Source of the DNA: Schizophyllum amplum
Lineage: Eukaryota; Basidiomycota; Agaricomycetes; Agaricales; Schizophyllaceae
Direction of reading: 5' to 3'
DNA: 13,578 bases
Assembly (NCBI GenBank): GCA_007026445.1
Contig: VDMD01000295.1
Coordinates: 1-13,578, forward strand
The translations under genes and the position numbers were made by a program. Shown piece by piece: positions 1-8,660 of the stretch. How positions within the stretch are numbered: the stretch's first letter is position 1; each line of letters opens with the position of its first letter. Under the pieces are notes generated by a model. That model saw only the letters and a program-made list of their open reading frames with translations, did not search any database and was not told the DNA's origin.

Positions 1-165
1 CTGCTGGATATCAGTCGGCGTCGCTCGCGGCGGCGACGGGGACACGCACGACTCGGAGTCTTCTCTGTGCGGGGCGCTGCGGGAGGATACTACCTGCTGA
101 GACGCGGGGCGCTTACGCCCGGGCGTCGTGTCCATCGGTGACTGCAAAGACGCCGCTCGCGACAT
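1..165 (-). CDS. Hypothetical protein, N-terminal part only (runs off left edge)
   Basis: An open frame on the minus strand reaches the window edge without a stop. From the ATG at 165 it gives 55 codons beginning MSRAASLQSPMDTTPGRKRP, then a stretch rich in Ser, Pro and Arg typical of a disordered fungal N-terminus. The frame is also open upstream as far as an ATG at 366, including an Arg8 run encoded by a CGA triplet repeat (about 171-197). I prefer the inner ATG because the 366-200 part has the AT-richer, non-coding look of a leader or promoter. No domain is visible and no function can be assigned. The gene may start elsewhere, or the ORF may be chance; the gene-like composition and edge position are the only support. 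Confidence 0.4.
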   Translation of the reverse strand, partial: MSRAASLQSPMDTTPGRKRPASQQVVSSRSAPHREDSESCVSPSPPRATPTDIQQ

Positions 166-602
166 CCTTGCTCGTCGTCGTCGTCGCCGTCGTCGTTGAC
201 CAGAAATCCCAATGCCACGTGCCGTAACCTGACTGATTTGACCGCGTGAGAAATGATTACCATTCTTAGACTCGCCACAATCTCCCGGAAGCAACCTGGA
301 AGCTACTGGCTGGAACTTAAGAGAACAGAAATCAATTTGGCTATTCAGTACAGGTACATACAACATACATTCAGTTCAAGATGTACATAAATACACTAGA
401 CATCAGATTTGATCTCAGAGAGCAAGACATGGAAGAGAAAACAGGATACTTACATGCTTCACCTGCAGCAAGTCAAAAGGAACACCGATTCCTGAGGCGA
501 CCCGGGCATTCGAGTCCTTCAACGTGCGGTAGGCGGGCGGATCAGATGCAGGTCAATTATGTCCTGTACATGCTCAGCAAGACAGAAGACTTGCGCCTCC
601 CC
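166..602. other. Intergenic: 3' flank of the His-rich gene and promoter of the left-edge gene
   Basis: There is no convincing gene on either strand. The stretch at about 310-420 is AT-richer than its surroundings and would hold the 3' end of the minus-strand His-rich gene, followed by the leader of the partial gene. A CGA triplet tract (about 171-197) and a single CACGTG (216-221) lie just upstream of the proposed ATG at 165. Plus-strand ORFs here have no recognisable protein character. Confidence 0.4.
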
Positions 603-1539
603 TCACGAGAACGAGCCATGAATCAACGCGTCCCAAGCGCTCTTCCCGTGCAGCGTGTCAAGAAACTTGGCGCGCGGTGTCCCCGTCCCCGAGGAAGGCG
701 TCCCGCCGGCAGATGTGGGGACGCCTCCAGATGCAGGCGCGGGCGCGGTAGGTACGGGGACCTTCGCGTCGGCTGGAAGGGGCGCAGGCGCGGGCATCCC
801 ACCTGCATGCGCCCCATTCACGGCCGGCGGCACCTCGTGCGCCGGGGAGGGCAGCGGGCTAGTCCCTTGGGATGAGGGCTCGCCAGGGGAGGCTGGATGG
901 CTACCAGTGCTTTGTGTCACCGGGCGACTTGTTTGACTTCCTGTATGCTCCTCGCCCGCTCCCAGCCTCGACGGCGTGTGCGACGGGTGCGGGTGGTAAT
1001 GATGATGCGCGTCTTGATGGTGCGGATACCAGTGCCGAGTGGAGGTGATGATGAGGTCCGTGGTGAGGTTGGTGAGCCTGAGGTGGATGATGAGGTTGGT
1101 GTGATTGTTGAGGATGGTGATGGTGGTGGGCATCGTGCCCCGCCGGTGTCTGGGACCCCCGGGCCCGTGAAGGGGAGCGCGTGAAAGAACGCTGGACTGG
1201 CGGTGCCAGAGGCTGGCCCGGAGGAGGGCGTGAAGGGCGTTTCTGTGTGGGATGGTTCGTAAGTCTCGATTTGCTGTTGTATCGCTCCGTGTCTATCTCT
1301 TCGTGCGTCTATTTTCACCGAATGTGGCTCTAACTCACCGGCGACAATATGCTTCCCAGCGCCATCCTGAGCGCCTCATTGTGTTGCGCTGTGTAGGCGT
1401 CCCCGGGCCTTTGTGGTGCGTGGTGCGGGTCGGACTGCTTGCGTGCATATGCTGGCTTGCCCATGGGCTTGCCATCATCTGCAGAAGGCATTGTTTTGCC
1501 ATTCGCGTCCGCTGTGGGGATAGGCCCGTTCTGATTCAT
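603..1539 (-). CDS. Hypothetical His/Pro-rich protein, two exons, apparent frame break
   Basis: Exon 1 (1539-1339) starts MNQNGPIPTADANGK and ends ...ALGSILSP at a GTGAGT donor. The intron (1338-1243, 96 nt) ends CACACAG with a CTTAC branch-like site. Exon 2 (1242-603) is phase 0 and carries Arg/Ser/Pro-rich text, then a His/Pro/Gln-rich block (about 1140-1050), then a Ser/Thr/Ala/Pro-rich region, and ends AKFLDTLHGKSAWDALIHGS-FS before a TGA at 605-603. The ordered-looking ends around a disordered middle suggest a small regulatory or scaffold protein, but I do not recognise the family. The His-rich reading moves from one frame to another near 1025-1035. Exon 2 is 640 nt, one more than a multiple of three, which fits one extra base. 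A GT...AG alternative (GTATCC donor about 1029) has a purine-rich, poor acceptor. About 280 residues if continuous. Confidence 0.55.
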
Positions 1540-2386
1540 CGTTCCAGGCTGTCTCTTGTTCAACGTCGATTCGCCACACAACGGCGAGGGGACGCACCAT
1601 GGCTAGGAAGGACGTTCTTCCCCCTTCTGGTGCGCAAGGGATCGCCGTGCAAGGAGGAATGGCAGGCTCCTGGAGAGCCCGGTTAACGTTCCACCAAGAA
1701 CCCTAAGTAGACCCGCCAGCGCACGTTCGCCTGATGTTCCGCCTATAGCTGTTCGCACTGCAGCGCCCCAGTATTCTTAGGCCAGCAGTCTAGACGATGC
1801 TATCGATCCGAGAGGCGGCAGAAGTAGCGCGGCTTGACGGTTAGATAGAGAAAGACCGCTTGAGACGACAAGACAGGCAAACAAGGCCGTATCGATGTCT
1901 TCCAGGGAAGGAAACAAGGAGATGACAGGGATCGCGGCGCGAGTGCGAATGTCGGAGCAAGCAGTGTGAGCGCCGGAACAAGTTGGGCAACAGCTCGGAG
2001 CCTGAAAAGCCTGGTTCATGATGCAACATCTCCCCACATTGCCCCGCAACTGCCTGGAAGCGGCCCCAAAGCGGCCCCATGGGGCGCACGGCCCACGTGG
2101 CGCGGACCCACAATGTCTGGGCGCACGCGGCAAGAGTCAAGCCAGAGGCAAGCGAACCCTTGCGGTGCCTTTGCTCGCACCGAGCTTCAGGTGTAGCTCT
2201 TAAAATAAAGTGAGTCCTACATCGTACATGTTCTCTTTAGCGCCACATACTAGATAAGTACGGAACGGGGGAAATACATTGGCATTACGTAGAAAAACAT
2301 TTTGGGCTCGCAGCCAATTTTTCTTCGACCTCGAGGGCTCCCTATTGGTGCCCCCAGGACTGTTGTGTGACAATGTGTGTAGTTTG
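1540..2386. other. Gene-free stretch of about 850 bp
   Basis: It lies upstream of the His-rich gene and downstream of adenylosuccinate lyase, both on the minus strand. ORFs on both strands overlap one another, lack splice-supported continuity and show no domain. A minus-strand frame with TTCCTAG near 1600 could be the acceptor of an extra 5' exon of the His-rich gene, but nothing convincing joins to it. No repeats, tRNA or transposon ends were seen. Confidence 0.4.
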
Positions 2387-4572
2387 CTACACGCTTAACT
2401 CCACACGTCCCCCGCCAGCAATCGCCGCTTGCGCCTCCTCATCGGCGAGTGCCGGCGTGACCCAGTCGCGCAGGAACTCGGTGACCTGTTCCGGCGCACG
2501 GCCGATGAAGCTTGACGGGTCGAGCAAGGAGTTCAATTGATCTGGAGGTAGAAGGGGAGCGTGAGCATGTTCAGCGAAACAGTGGGCGTAGCCACGCCAC
2601 AACAGCCCTAAACTCACCCTTAATCGGATCAAAGAACGCATCCTCCCTAATCCTCGCAATCAGGTCGTTCTCCCGCCCGTGCACCTTCACCTCGCGCGCC
2701 GCCGCCTGCGAATGCACGCGGATCGCCTCGTGCGCCTGCTGCCGGTCGCCGCCCGCCTTCACGAGCGCCATGATCACGTTCTCGGTCGCCATGAAAGGCA
2801 GCTCCTGCGCGATGCGGCGCTTGATGACCTGAGGAAGAAGAGGGGTGAGTGAGATTGATCGAGGAAGATATGCATGCTACCGACCTCAGGATACACCACC
2901 AGGCCCTCCGCCACATTGCGCAACGTGCTGATGACGATGTCTCCCGTGAGGAACGCCTCAGGGAGCGCGATGCGGCGGTTCGCGCTGTCGTCCAGCGTGC
3001 GCTCGAACCACTGGACGGCCGCCGTCGCGAGCGCGTCTTGGTGCAAGATCATGAGATGGCGGGCGAGACTGGGAGGGGTGTTCTGTTAGCTCTATAGATG
3101 CGACGAAAGTCTAGCACAGCAGATAGCCTAAGGAAGACAAATTTCTAGGATATACCCTCACCTACACACGCGTTCACTCCGCATCGGGTTGCGCTTGTAC
3201 GCCATCGCCGAGCTGCCGATCTGAGACGCCTCGAACGGCTCCTCGACCTCCTTCAGGTTCGCCAGCAGCCGGAGATCGGTGCCGATCTTGTGCGCGGTGG
3301 CGCCGAGGGAGGCGAGCGCGGCGAGCACGTCCGCGTCGACCTTGCGCGAGTAGGTCCTGGAGGTGGTTGGGTGAGTGGGGTGCGTTGGGTGAGCGGGGTG
3401 CATAAGTGAGCGGGGTGCATAAGTGAGTGGCATGCGTTGGATAAGTGGGGAGTATGAACGGGTAGTGTGCACTTGATGCAAGTCTAGGTGCTATGTGCAG
3501 GTTCAGAACTCACTGGCTAGCTACCGGATATGTGTACTCGAAGCCCGCGAGCTCCGTCACGCGGTGATCGAGGGCTTTCACCTGCAGGACGTTGAAGTGG
3601 TGCTCCAAATTCACGAGGGGGGACTGACCTTCTCGTGATCCCCGTCAAAGAGTGCAAGGAAGCTTGCCTGCGTGCCGGTCGTGCCTTTGCGAGGTGCGTT
3701 AGCGAGGATGAGCATGGCAATGAAAGCGGGTAGGCAGTGGGCGTATCAGAGCAGGCAGGCGACGCGTGCGAACAGGAGCAGGGGATGTGAGCAGGGGCAG
3801 GAGCAGGTTCAGGAGACGAAGGCGCACTTACCCTTGGCGCCGCGGAAACCAAGGTCAGAACGTGCTCGGCGCAGATTGCGCAGATCAGCGAGGAGGTCCT
3901 GCATCGGGTTGAGAGAATGGTGGAGGAGGGAAGGGGGTAAGACGTACTTGGATCCAAAGCGTCGCGCGCTTGCCGACTGTGGTCAACTGCGCGGGCTGGA
4001 AGTGGGTGAACCCGAGGGTGGGTAGGGACTTGTTCGTCTGCACAAGGGGTATTAGCGGCGATGGAAACCTGCTTGATGGGATGGAACGCACCTCCGCGAA
4101 CGCAGAAAGCCGCTCGATCAGGACAACGAGCGCGCGAATGAGCAGGGTCAAGCCGTCCTTCAGGAAGATCAAGTCTGCATTATCCGTCACATAGCACGAT
4201 GTCGCGCCCAAGCTACTCTCTATTAGCTTTCCCCCTTCCCCTCCACTTTGAGCAACTAACGCACTGAATGATCCCCGCCGCTGCCGGCGCCACCGTCCCA
4301 AACGTATGCACATGCGCCATCACGTCGTGCCGACGCTTCTTCTCCTCCAGCGCCGCAACGTCGAACTGCTCCGGCGTGAGGTCGATGTTCGCGGCCATCT
4401 GCTCTAGGGCCTCATCCGGGATCGGGAGCCCGAGCTCCTTCTCGGCGGTGGCGAGGTACAGCCAGAGCTTGCGCCAGGTGGAGAAGCGCATAGCGGGGGA
4501 GAAGAGGTGCGCCATCTCCTTGGACGCATAGCGCGAGGAGAGGGGCGTCTGGTAGGTTGAGTAGGCCTCCAT
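2387..4572 (-). CDS. ADE13: Adenylosuccinate lyase, ten exons, complete
   Basis: This fumarase/aspartase-superfamily enzyme acts twice in purine synthesis, releasing fumarate from SAICAR (giving AICAR) and from adenylosuccinate (giving AMP). It is a cytosolic homotetramer in known species. Exons: 4572-4265, 4212-4092, 4037-3948, 3898-3832, 3684-3629, 3581-3514, 3356-3162, 3068-2885, 2828-2618, 2541-2387; all phases agree and give 484 residues (the yeast enzyme is 482). The start [17 protein letters not shown] matches the family N-terminus. Visible motifs: HTFGTVAP (about 95-102), TSCYVTDN (107-114), GFTHFQPAQ with the catalytic-type His155, [13 protein letters not shown] (192-204), and the superfamily signature [11 protein letters not shown] (284-294) with the flexible-loop serines; [11 protein letters not shown] follows (324-334). 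Intron 8 (2884-2829) needs the unusual donor GTCGGT. No frame breaks. A TGACTC element lies about 80 bp upstream of the ATG. Confidence 0.96.
3373..3446. repeat. Short degenerate tandem repeat inside ADSL intron 7
   Basis: Two exact 17-bp copies (3391-3407 and 3408-3424, GAGCGGGGTGCATAAGT on the plus strand) are flanked by diverged copies at 3373-3390 and 3425-3446. They sit in the 157-nt intron between exons 6 and 7, which is two to three times longer than most introns of this gene, so the repeats account for much of its extra length. Confidence 0.8.
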
Positions 4573-4979
4573 GGTCGAGTATAGATCGACAGGGTCAGTG
4601 ATCAGGGAAAGAAGAGCAAGATCGCAGATGATTTGGGCGCTAATCAAATGACTCGCGGGGTTCGGCAAGTGCCGGATGTTCGACTTGGGGACCGCGACGC
4701 AGGCTGCTCTGAGTCTCGCTTTCTGCAGTCCTCGCGAACGCGTGGAAGAAAGTACACAACGAATTCACAACTATGGAGAGGTAACACCATGCTCATTGCT
4801 ATAGGTAGCACTTGGTGTTCACTTCAGACTGACATAGAACTCCGCGGGGCTAGCCTCACATCAAAGGAATCAGGCCAACTCGTCTCGAGGACAGTCTGAT
4901 TACTCGCTCTAAGGTATACTAATAATACATCCGAATTCCTTGTCCGTCTTCCGTCTCAATGGTATCGATGAATGGCAGT
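4573..4979. other. Intergenic: ADSL promoter and 3' flank of the CsbD-like gene
   Basis: There is no gene on either strand. The ADSL-proximal part on the minus strand is pyrimidine-rich just before the ATG (TTGCTCTTCTTTCCC near 4605-4620), as in many fungal core promoters. No TATA box was seen. The short plus-strand ORFs at 4633-4899 show no protein character. Confidence 0.5.
4649..4654. promoter_or_regulatory. TGACTC element upstream of ADSL
   Basis: TGACTC on the plus strand, 77-82 bp before the ADSL ATG. In yeast this core is recognised by Gcn4 and by Bas1 at purine and amino-acid genes, and Gcn4/Cpc1-type factors are widespread in fungi. The position suits a real site, but a 6-mer in about 400 bp arises by chance fairly often. 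Confidence 0.3.
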
Positions 4980-5549
4980 CTAATCATGGGGCGCGCGCGC
5001 CTGCCCAATAGCGGCCTGCTTGCCACCCGCCTCGCGCAGCTCTCCCTTCTCGTGCATCTGCGGGTTCTTGGACATCTTGCCGATGACCTTCTCGGTCTTG
5101 CCGACCATCTTGTCGGTGAATTTGGCCTTGCCCATGGGCTTGTCATCCTGCCCGCCGACTGCGACGCCGCCTGTTCACGTCGTCAGTCTCCATGGTTCTC
5201 TTTCGCAGAAGTAACGAAGACGCACCTTGTGATGTTGGCTCTACGCCCATGGGGCGCTCTTCAGTGAATGCGTTCTTCCCCGCTGTGCTGCCCGTGCGAT
5301 GCTGCTGCTTCAGGGCCTCCGCGTCATCGCGGAAGTTGGATTCTGTGGCGGATGGCTGCGCATGCTCGCGCTGCCACTGGGCGGGGTCGGCGTCTTCCGC
5401 GTTATCGAACGCGCCGCTGTCCATGCGCTCAAAGTCGGGGACGCGGGTGCCGATCTACAGTCGCGTTAACTTGGCCGATGGAGAAGGTATAGGACAAGGC
5501 TGACCGGCTGCTCCTCGGAGTGCTGGACGTGCTGGTTGGAAGACTGCAT
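4980..5549 (-). CDS. CsbD-like stress protein, three exons
   Basis: Exons: 5549-5505, 5454-5226 and 5170-4980, with introns of 50 and 55 nt (donors GTCAGC and GTGCGT; the second has a CTGAC branch point). All phases agree and give 154 residues. The N-terminal two thirds are hydrophilic and Glu/Asp/Gln/Ser-rich, with no signal peptide or membrane segment. Residues about 101-145 (DKPMGKAKFTDKMVGK, then KVIGKMSKNPQMHEKGELRE) resemble the CsbD fold, a small bacterial general-stress domain that recurs in fungal proteins; its biochemical role is unknown. A TATA box about 80 bp upstream points to an inducible promoter, which suits a stress protein, but that is inference. The ATG chosen is the first in frame, just upstream of a good first donor. 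Confidence 0.8.
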
Positions 5550-5977
5550 GGTGATGTTTGGATGAGGGTGTGTATGGGTGTGTGAGTTGCGTAAGTTCAA
5601 AGTGAAGATGAAGAGTCGACCAGCCTGCTTTATATATGTTTCCGAGCGGCGATGTAAGCATTGACGAACGCTGGCGTCATGGCACCATGAGCTTGTTCAA
5701 TGTTCGCCCCACAAAACGCACCGCAGGCACCACCAGTTCGGTGACGACCGTGGCGAGCATGGAGTGAACCAGGAGTGAACGTCTGCGAGGAATGACCGCG
5801 GGAGAGCATGACATCATCGCGCTTTGAATGAAGGATTCAAGGACATCGCAAGAAAGTCGAATTTCCGTGTGGCAGAGCGAAGCGAACTGAGCGTCGAGAA
5901 CTCAGTCTCGGCAGCCAGAGGATCCACAGAACGAGTACTCACTACATACAGATACAGAGACACACCGACAGCAGAGA
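5550..5977. other. Intergenic: CsbD-like gene promoter and Mrd1 3' flank
   Basis: This 428-bp stretch holds no gene. The part next to 5549 on the minus strand is A/C-rich (CACACACCCATACACACCC near 5560-5580), a usual look for a highly expressed fungal leader, and carries the TATA box at 5629-5636. The plus-strand ORF from 5824 is the antisense shadow of the Mrd1 C-terminus. Confidence 0.5.
5629..5636 (-). promoter_or_regulatory. TATA box of the CsbD-like gene
   Basis: The minus strand reads CATATATAAAGC, a near-perfect TATA box 80-87 bp before the ATG at 5549, leaving room for a leader of about 40-60 nt that is A/C-rich. This is the best-placed TATA element in the window. Confidence 0.6.
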
Positions 5978-8660
5978 CTACTCGAGTCCTTCCACGTCCA
6001 CATCCACATCGCCCACCTTGCCCATGTCCAGTTTCCTCTTCCTGTTCGGCAAGTCTTTCCCATCCCCAAAGCCCACGCCCGCTTTCTTCCTCAGTGCATC
6101 GATATCCTGCTCGCCCTCTTCCGCCCACTCCAGAACCAGATGACGCCCCAGCAAATGCGTATGCCTCAGGGCCGCCATCGCGTTCTCCGCCTCCTGCCGC
6201 GTCACAAAGTCGAGGAACGCGAAACCCCTCGCCCGCGCGTCGAACTTCCGCGGCAGCCGCACCGACTTCAGCTGCCCATGCGCGCCGAACAGCTCGCGGA
6301 TATCCTTCTTCGTCGCCTCGAACGGCACGTTCTTCACGATCATCTTCGTCGTCGTGCTCTTCGCGTTCTTCGCGCCCTTCCGCGCCTCATTGTCCTCCTC
6401 CGCCCCGCGTCCGGCGAACTTGACCTGCAGCGTGTGCCCGTCTAGCACGAAGCCGGACATGCTCTTGAGCGCGCGCTTTGCGTCCTCCGCGGCCTTGAAT
6501 CCGACGAACCCGTAACCCATGCTCAAGCGCCCGTTCGGTTTCTTGGGATCCGGCTTCGTCTGCACCCGCGCGAACGAGAAGCCAGGAAGACCGCCGAATA
6601 TCTGCACGAGCCGCTCCGAGCTCGTCGCGAACGACAGGTTCTTCACGAACAGCGTGGTCCCGGCCGAGAGCGCCGGCTCATCCTCCGCTTCCTCGGTATC
6701 GGGGATGGTCACGGGAGGTGCCGGGGCGCCGTCGAACATGCCCGCGGGGCCCTTCTCAAGGTAGATGACTGAGTTGCCGAGACGGCGATATGCAACGGCG
6801 CGGAAGCCCTTCTGAGCATCGGCAGCGTTCTCGAACTCGACGATGGCCATAGTTCCTGCTGGCGGGACTATAACGCGGGCCAGACTGCCGCTGGACTCGA
6901 AGAGTTCACGTATCTGGGCGTCGGAGGTGCCGTATGGTATATTCTTGACGAGGATAGCGGTGTCCGAGCGTTGCTTGCTGGCGAACGAGGTGAGGTTGAC
7001 GCCTTGCGACTCCAGATAAGACTTCGTCTCCTGAATAATGTGCGTCTCGGCGAGCGCAAGGCGGACCGCAGCGTTGTCGGACTCCTCCGGATTGAGAATG
7101 GTCGACTTGTCAATATTCATGCGATCGGCGATAGATGAAGCTACTGCGTCGCTCTGCAAAGGGTTAGGCCGCTTCATTGCACTCATGTAGCGACGAGACG
7201 TACATTCATATACAACATGCTCCAGTTGAACTCCTTCCCAGCAAGAGCCTTGCGTTGCGCCTGCTTATCGTCTTTGACCGTCTTCTTCTTGTCTGAGGCA
7301 TCGTCCGGCTTGGGTCGGCGGTCCACAGCGGGTAGGATATGCAATATGCGACCCTGAAAGGACTTCTTGTCCATCGACTGGTATGCCGTGACCGCATCTT
7401 CCGGGTTAGCAAAGGTGACATATGCGACACCCTTGCTCTGCTTCGTCGTCGCGTCCACAGGGATATGCACCTGGGCGAATGTCAGCTGGTGCGATTCGAG
7501 AGCCATACGAGAAGATGAAAGTCAGAATAAATTTCTACTATTGTTTCCCGAAGGTCAACATTCTCGAAAGTCTGTTGTCCCTATGCTTTTGACATCCTGC
7601 GAAAGATTGCAAGAGCCATATATTCACCTGTCAATTCAGTTAGCATACGTCGCGGAAGTAGAAAGACGGGGAGGAGGATCAGAAACTAATTTCTACTAAG
7701 ATATTCCAAAAGGATCAGCATAACCCGAAGGTTCTGATGTCCCTATACTTTTTTCATCCGAGGAAGGAGATGGAGGTCGCCTCACCTGAGATAATGTACC
7801 CAACGGGGAGAACAGTTCCGTGAGCTCAGCGTCTGAGCATGAGAAGGCAAGATTGCGGACGAATAAGCGCGCAGTCTGCTTAATCATTTCAATGGTTGGG
7901 TCTTCCGAGGGTTGAGCGGCGGCGATGGCTTCTGGTTCGTTGGACTAGACGGTATTAGCATGCATGAAGAGTCGGACGCAATGAGCGCACCTTCTGCTGC
8001 ACATCCTCTTCGTTATCTGACTGCTCAAATACTCGATCTGCAGTGTCGACATTCTTCGACGTGTGTTTCCGCAACCAGTCCAAGTCGGACGCGCCCTCGT
8101 CCTTCGCGTCCTCCGTCGTATCCATAGCATCCTCCGCGGGTTCATCCTGCGCTGGAGGTACAGGCGGTTGCAATGACTGCTGGCCGTCTGCCCAAGCGGG
8201 ACCCTTCGCCGCGCGAGGCTGCATGACTTCGAGGTACTGATCGAGCTGCGAGCTCTTCTTCACATCCTTCGCGTCTCGAGGCTGCTTCGCCTCCTTCGTG
8301 GGCTTCTCCGGGACACCTCCGTCCCGTCAAGCTTTCTCCGTTTTCGCGGACGCTCTTGAATGCCCTGCACCGCGATCAGCTGGGGGAATGCATTCGATCG
8401 CCTACGAGACGCACCTCAACATCATCAACCATGATACGCGTCGCGTCAATGAAGGTCTTGTGAAAGTAGTTCCGCGCCGCCTGAGCTTCCTGCTCAGACT
8501 TATACCCAACGAAGCCGAATCGACGAGACGTGCCGTCTTGCTTCATCGCGACTTTGACGTCGGTGAGCGTGCCATGGGGAGCCCCCTTCTGCTCGAAGTG
8601 CTGCCGGAGGCGATCTGGCGTTACATATGATGGTAAGTTCTTGATTATCAGTCGAGACAT
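5978..8660 (-). CDS. MRD1: Mrd1-type multiple RNA-binding-domain protein, five exons, apparent one-base frame break in exon 2
   Basis: Nucleolar pre-rRNA processing factor; in yeast Mrd1 binds 35S pre-rRNA and U3 snoRNA and is needed for early cleavages toward 18S rRNA. Exons: 8660-8415, 8364-7991, 7944-7786, 7470-7204, 7153-5978; introns are 50, 46, 315 and 50 nt. Five RRMs appear in the expected order: 1-80 (start MSRLIIKNLPSYVTPDRL), about 231-306 (LFVRNLAF), 415-485 (ILVKNIPYG), 516-599 (LFVKNLSF, with GYGFVGF) and 619-693 (MIVKNVPFEA, with RGFAFLDF). A basic patch (RPRKRRKLDG) follows RRM1 and NRKRKLD lies near the end. Exon 2 is 374 nt, one short of its phase: the frame changes near 8310-8312 within a CCC run on the minus strand. 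With one base restored the length is 740 residues, within the fungal range. Either a sequencing error or a recent mutation; the gene is essential in yeast. Confidence 0.93.
7514..7766. repeat. Diverged direct duplication inside Mrd1 intron 3
   Basis: Two segments of about 92-96 bp (7514-7605 and 7671-7766) align in the same orientation at an offset of about 160, at roughly 70% identity by eye. Shared blocks include TCAGAA...AATTTCTACTA (7524-7540 and 7679-7698), CCGAAGGT, and TGTCCCTAT followed by a T-run (7576 and 7738). The intron (7785-7471) is 315 nt against about 50 nt for its neighbours, so the duplication largely explains its size. Confidence 0.65.

Noticed and set aside
455..530. Possible plus-strand tRNA (ATTCGAGTCC resembles a B box)
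   Set aside because: No A box and no cloverleaf pairing upstream.
381..1686. Plus-strand ORFs across 381-875, 897-1184 and 1252-1686
   Set aside because: They are antisense to, or flank, the spliced minus-strand gene and show Arg/Gly-rich shadow composition with no domain.
1698..1712. Telomere-like TTAGGGTT on the minus strand
   Set aside because: A single copy with no tandem array.
1777..2140. Overlapping minus-strand ORFs of 118 and 99 residues
   Set aside because: Neither has a recognisable domain, splice-supported neighbours or better composition than the other.
5824..6445. Plus-strand 199-residue Ser/Arg/Pro-rich ORF
   Set aside because: Antisense to the well-supported fifth RRM and C-terminus of Mrd1.
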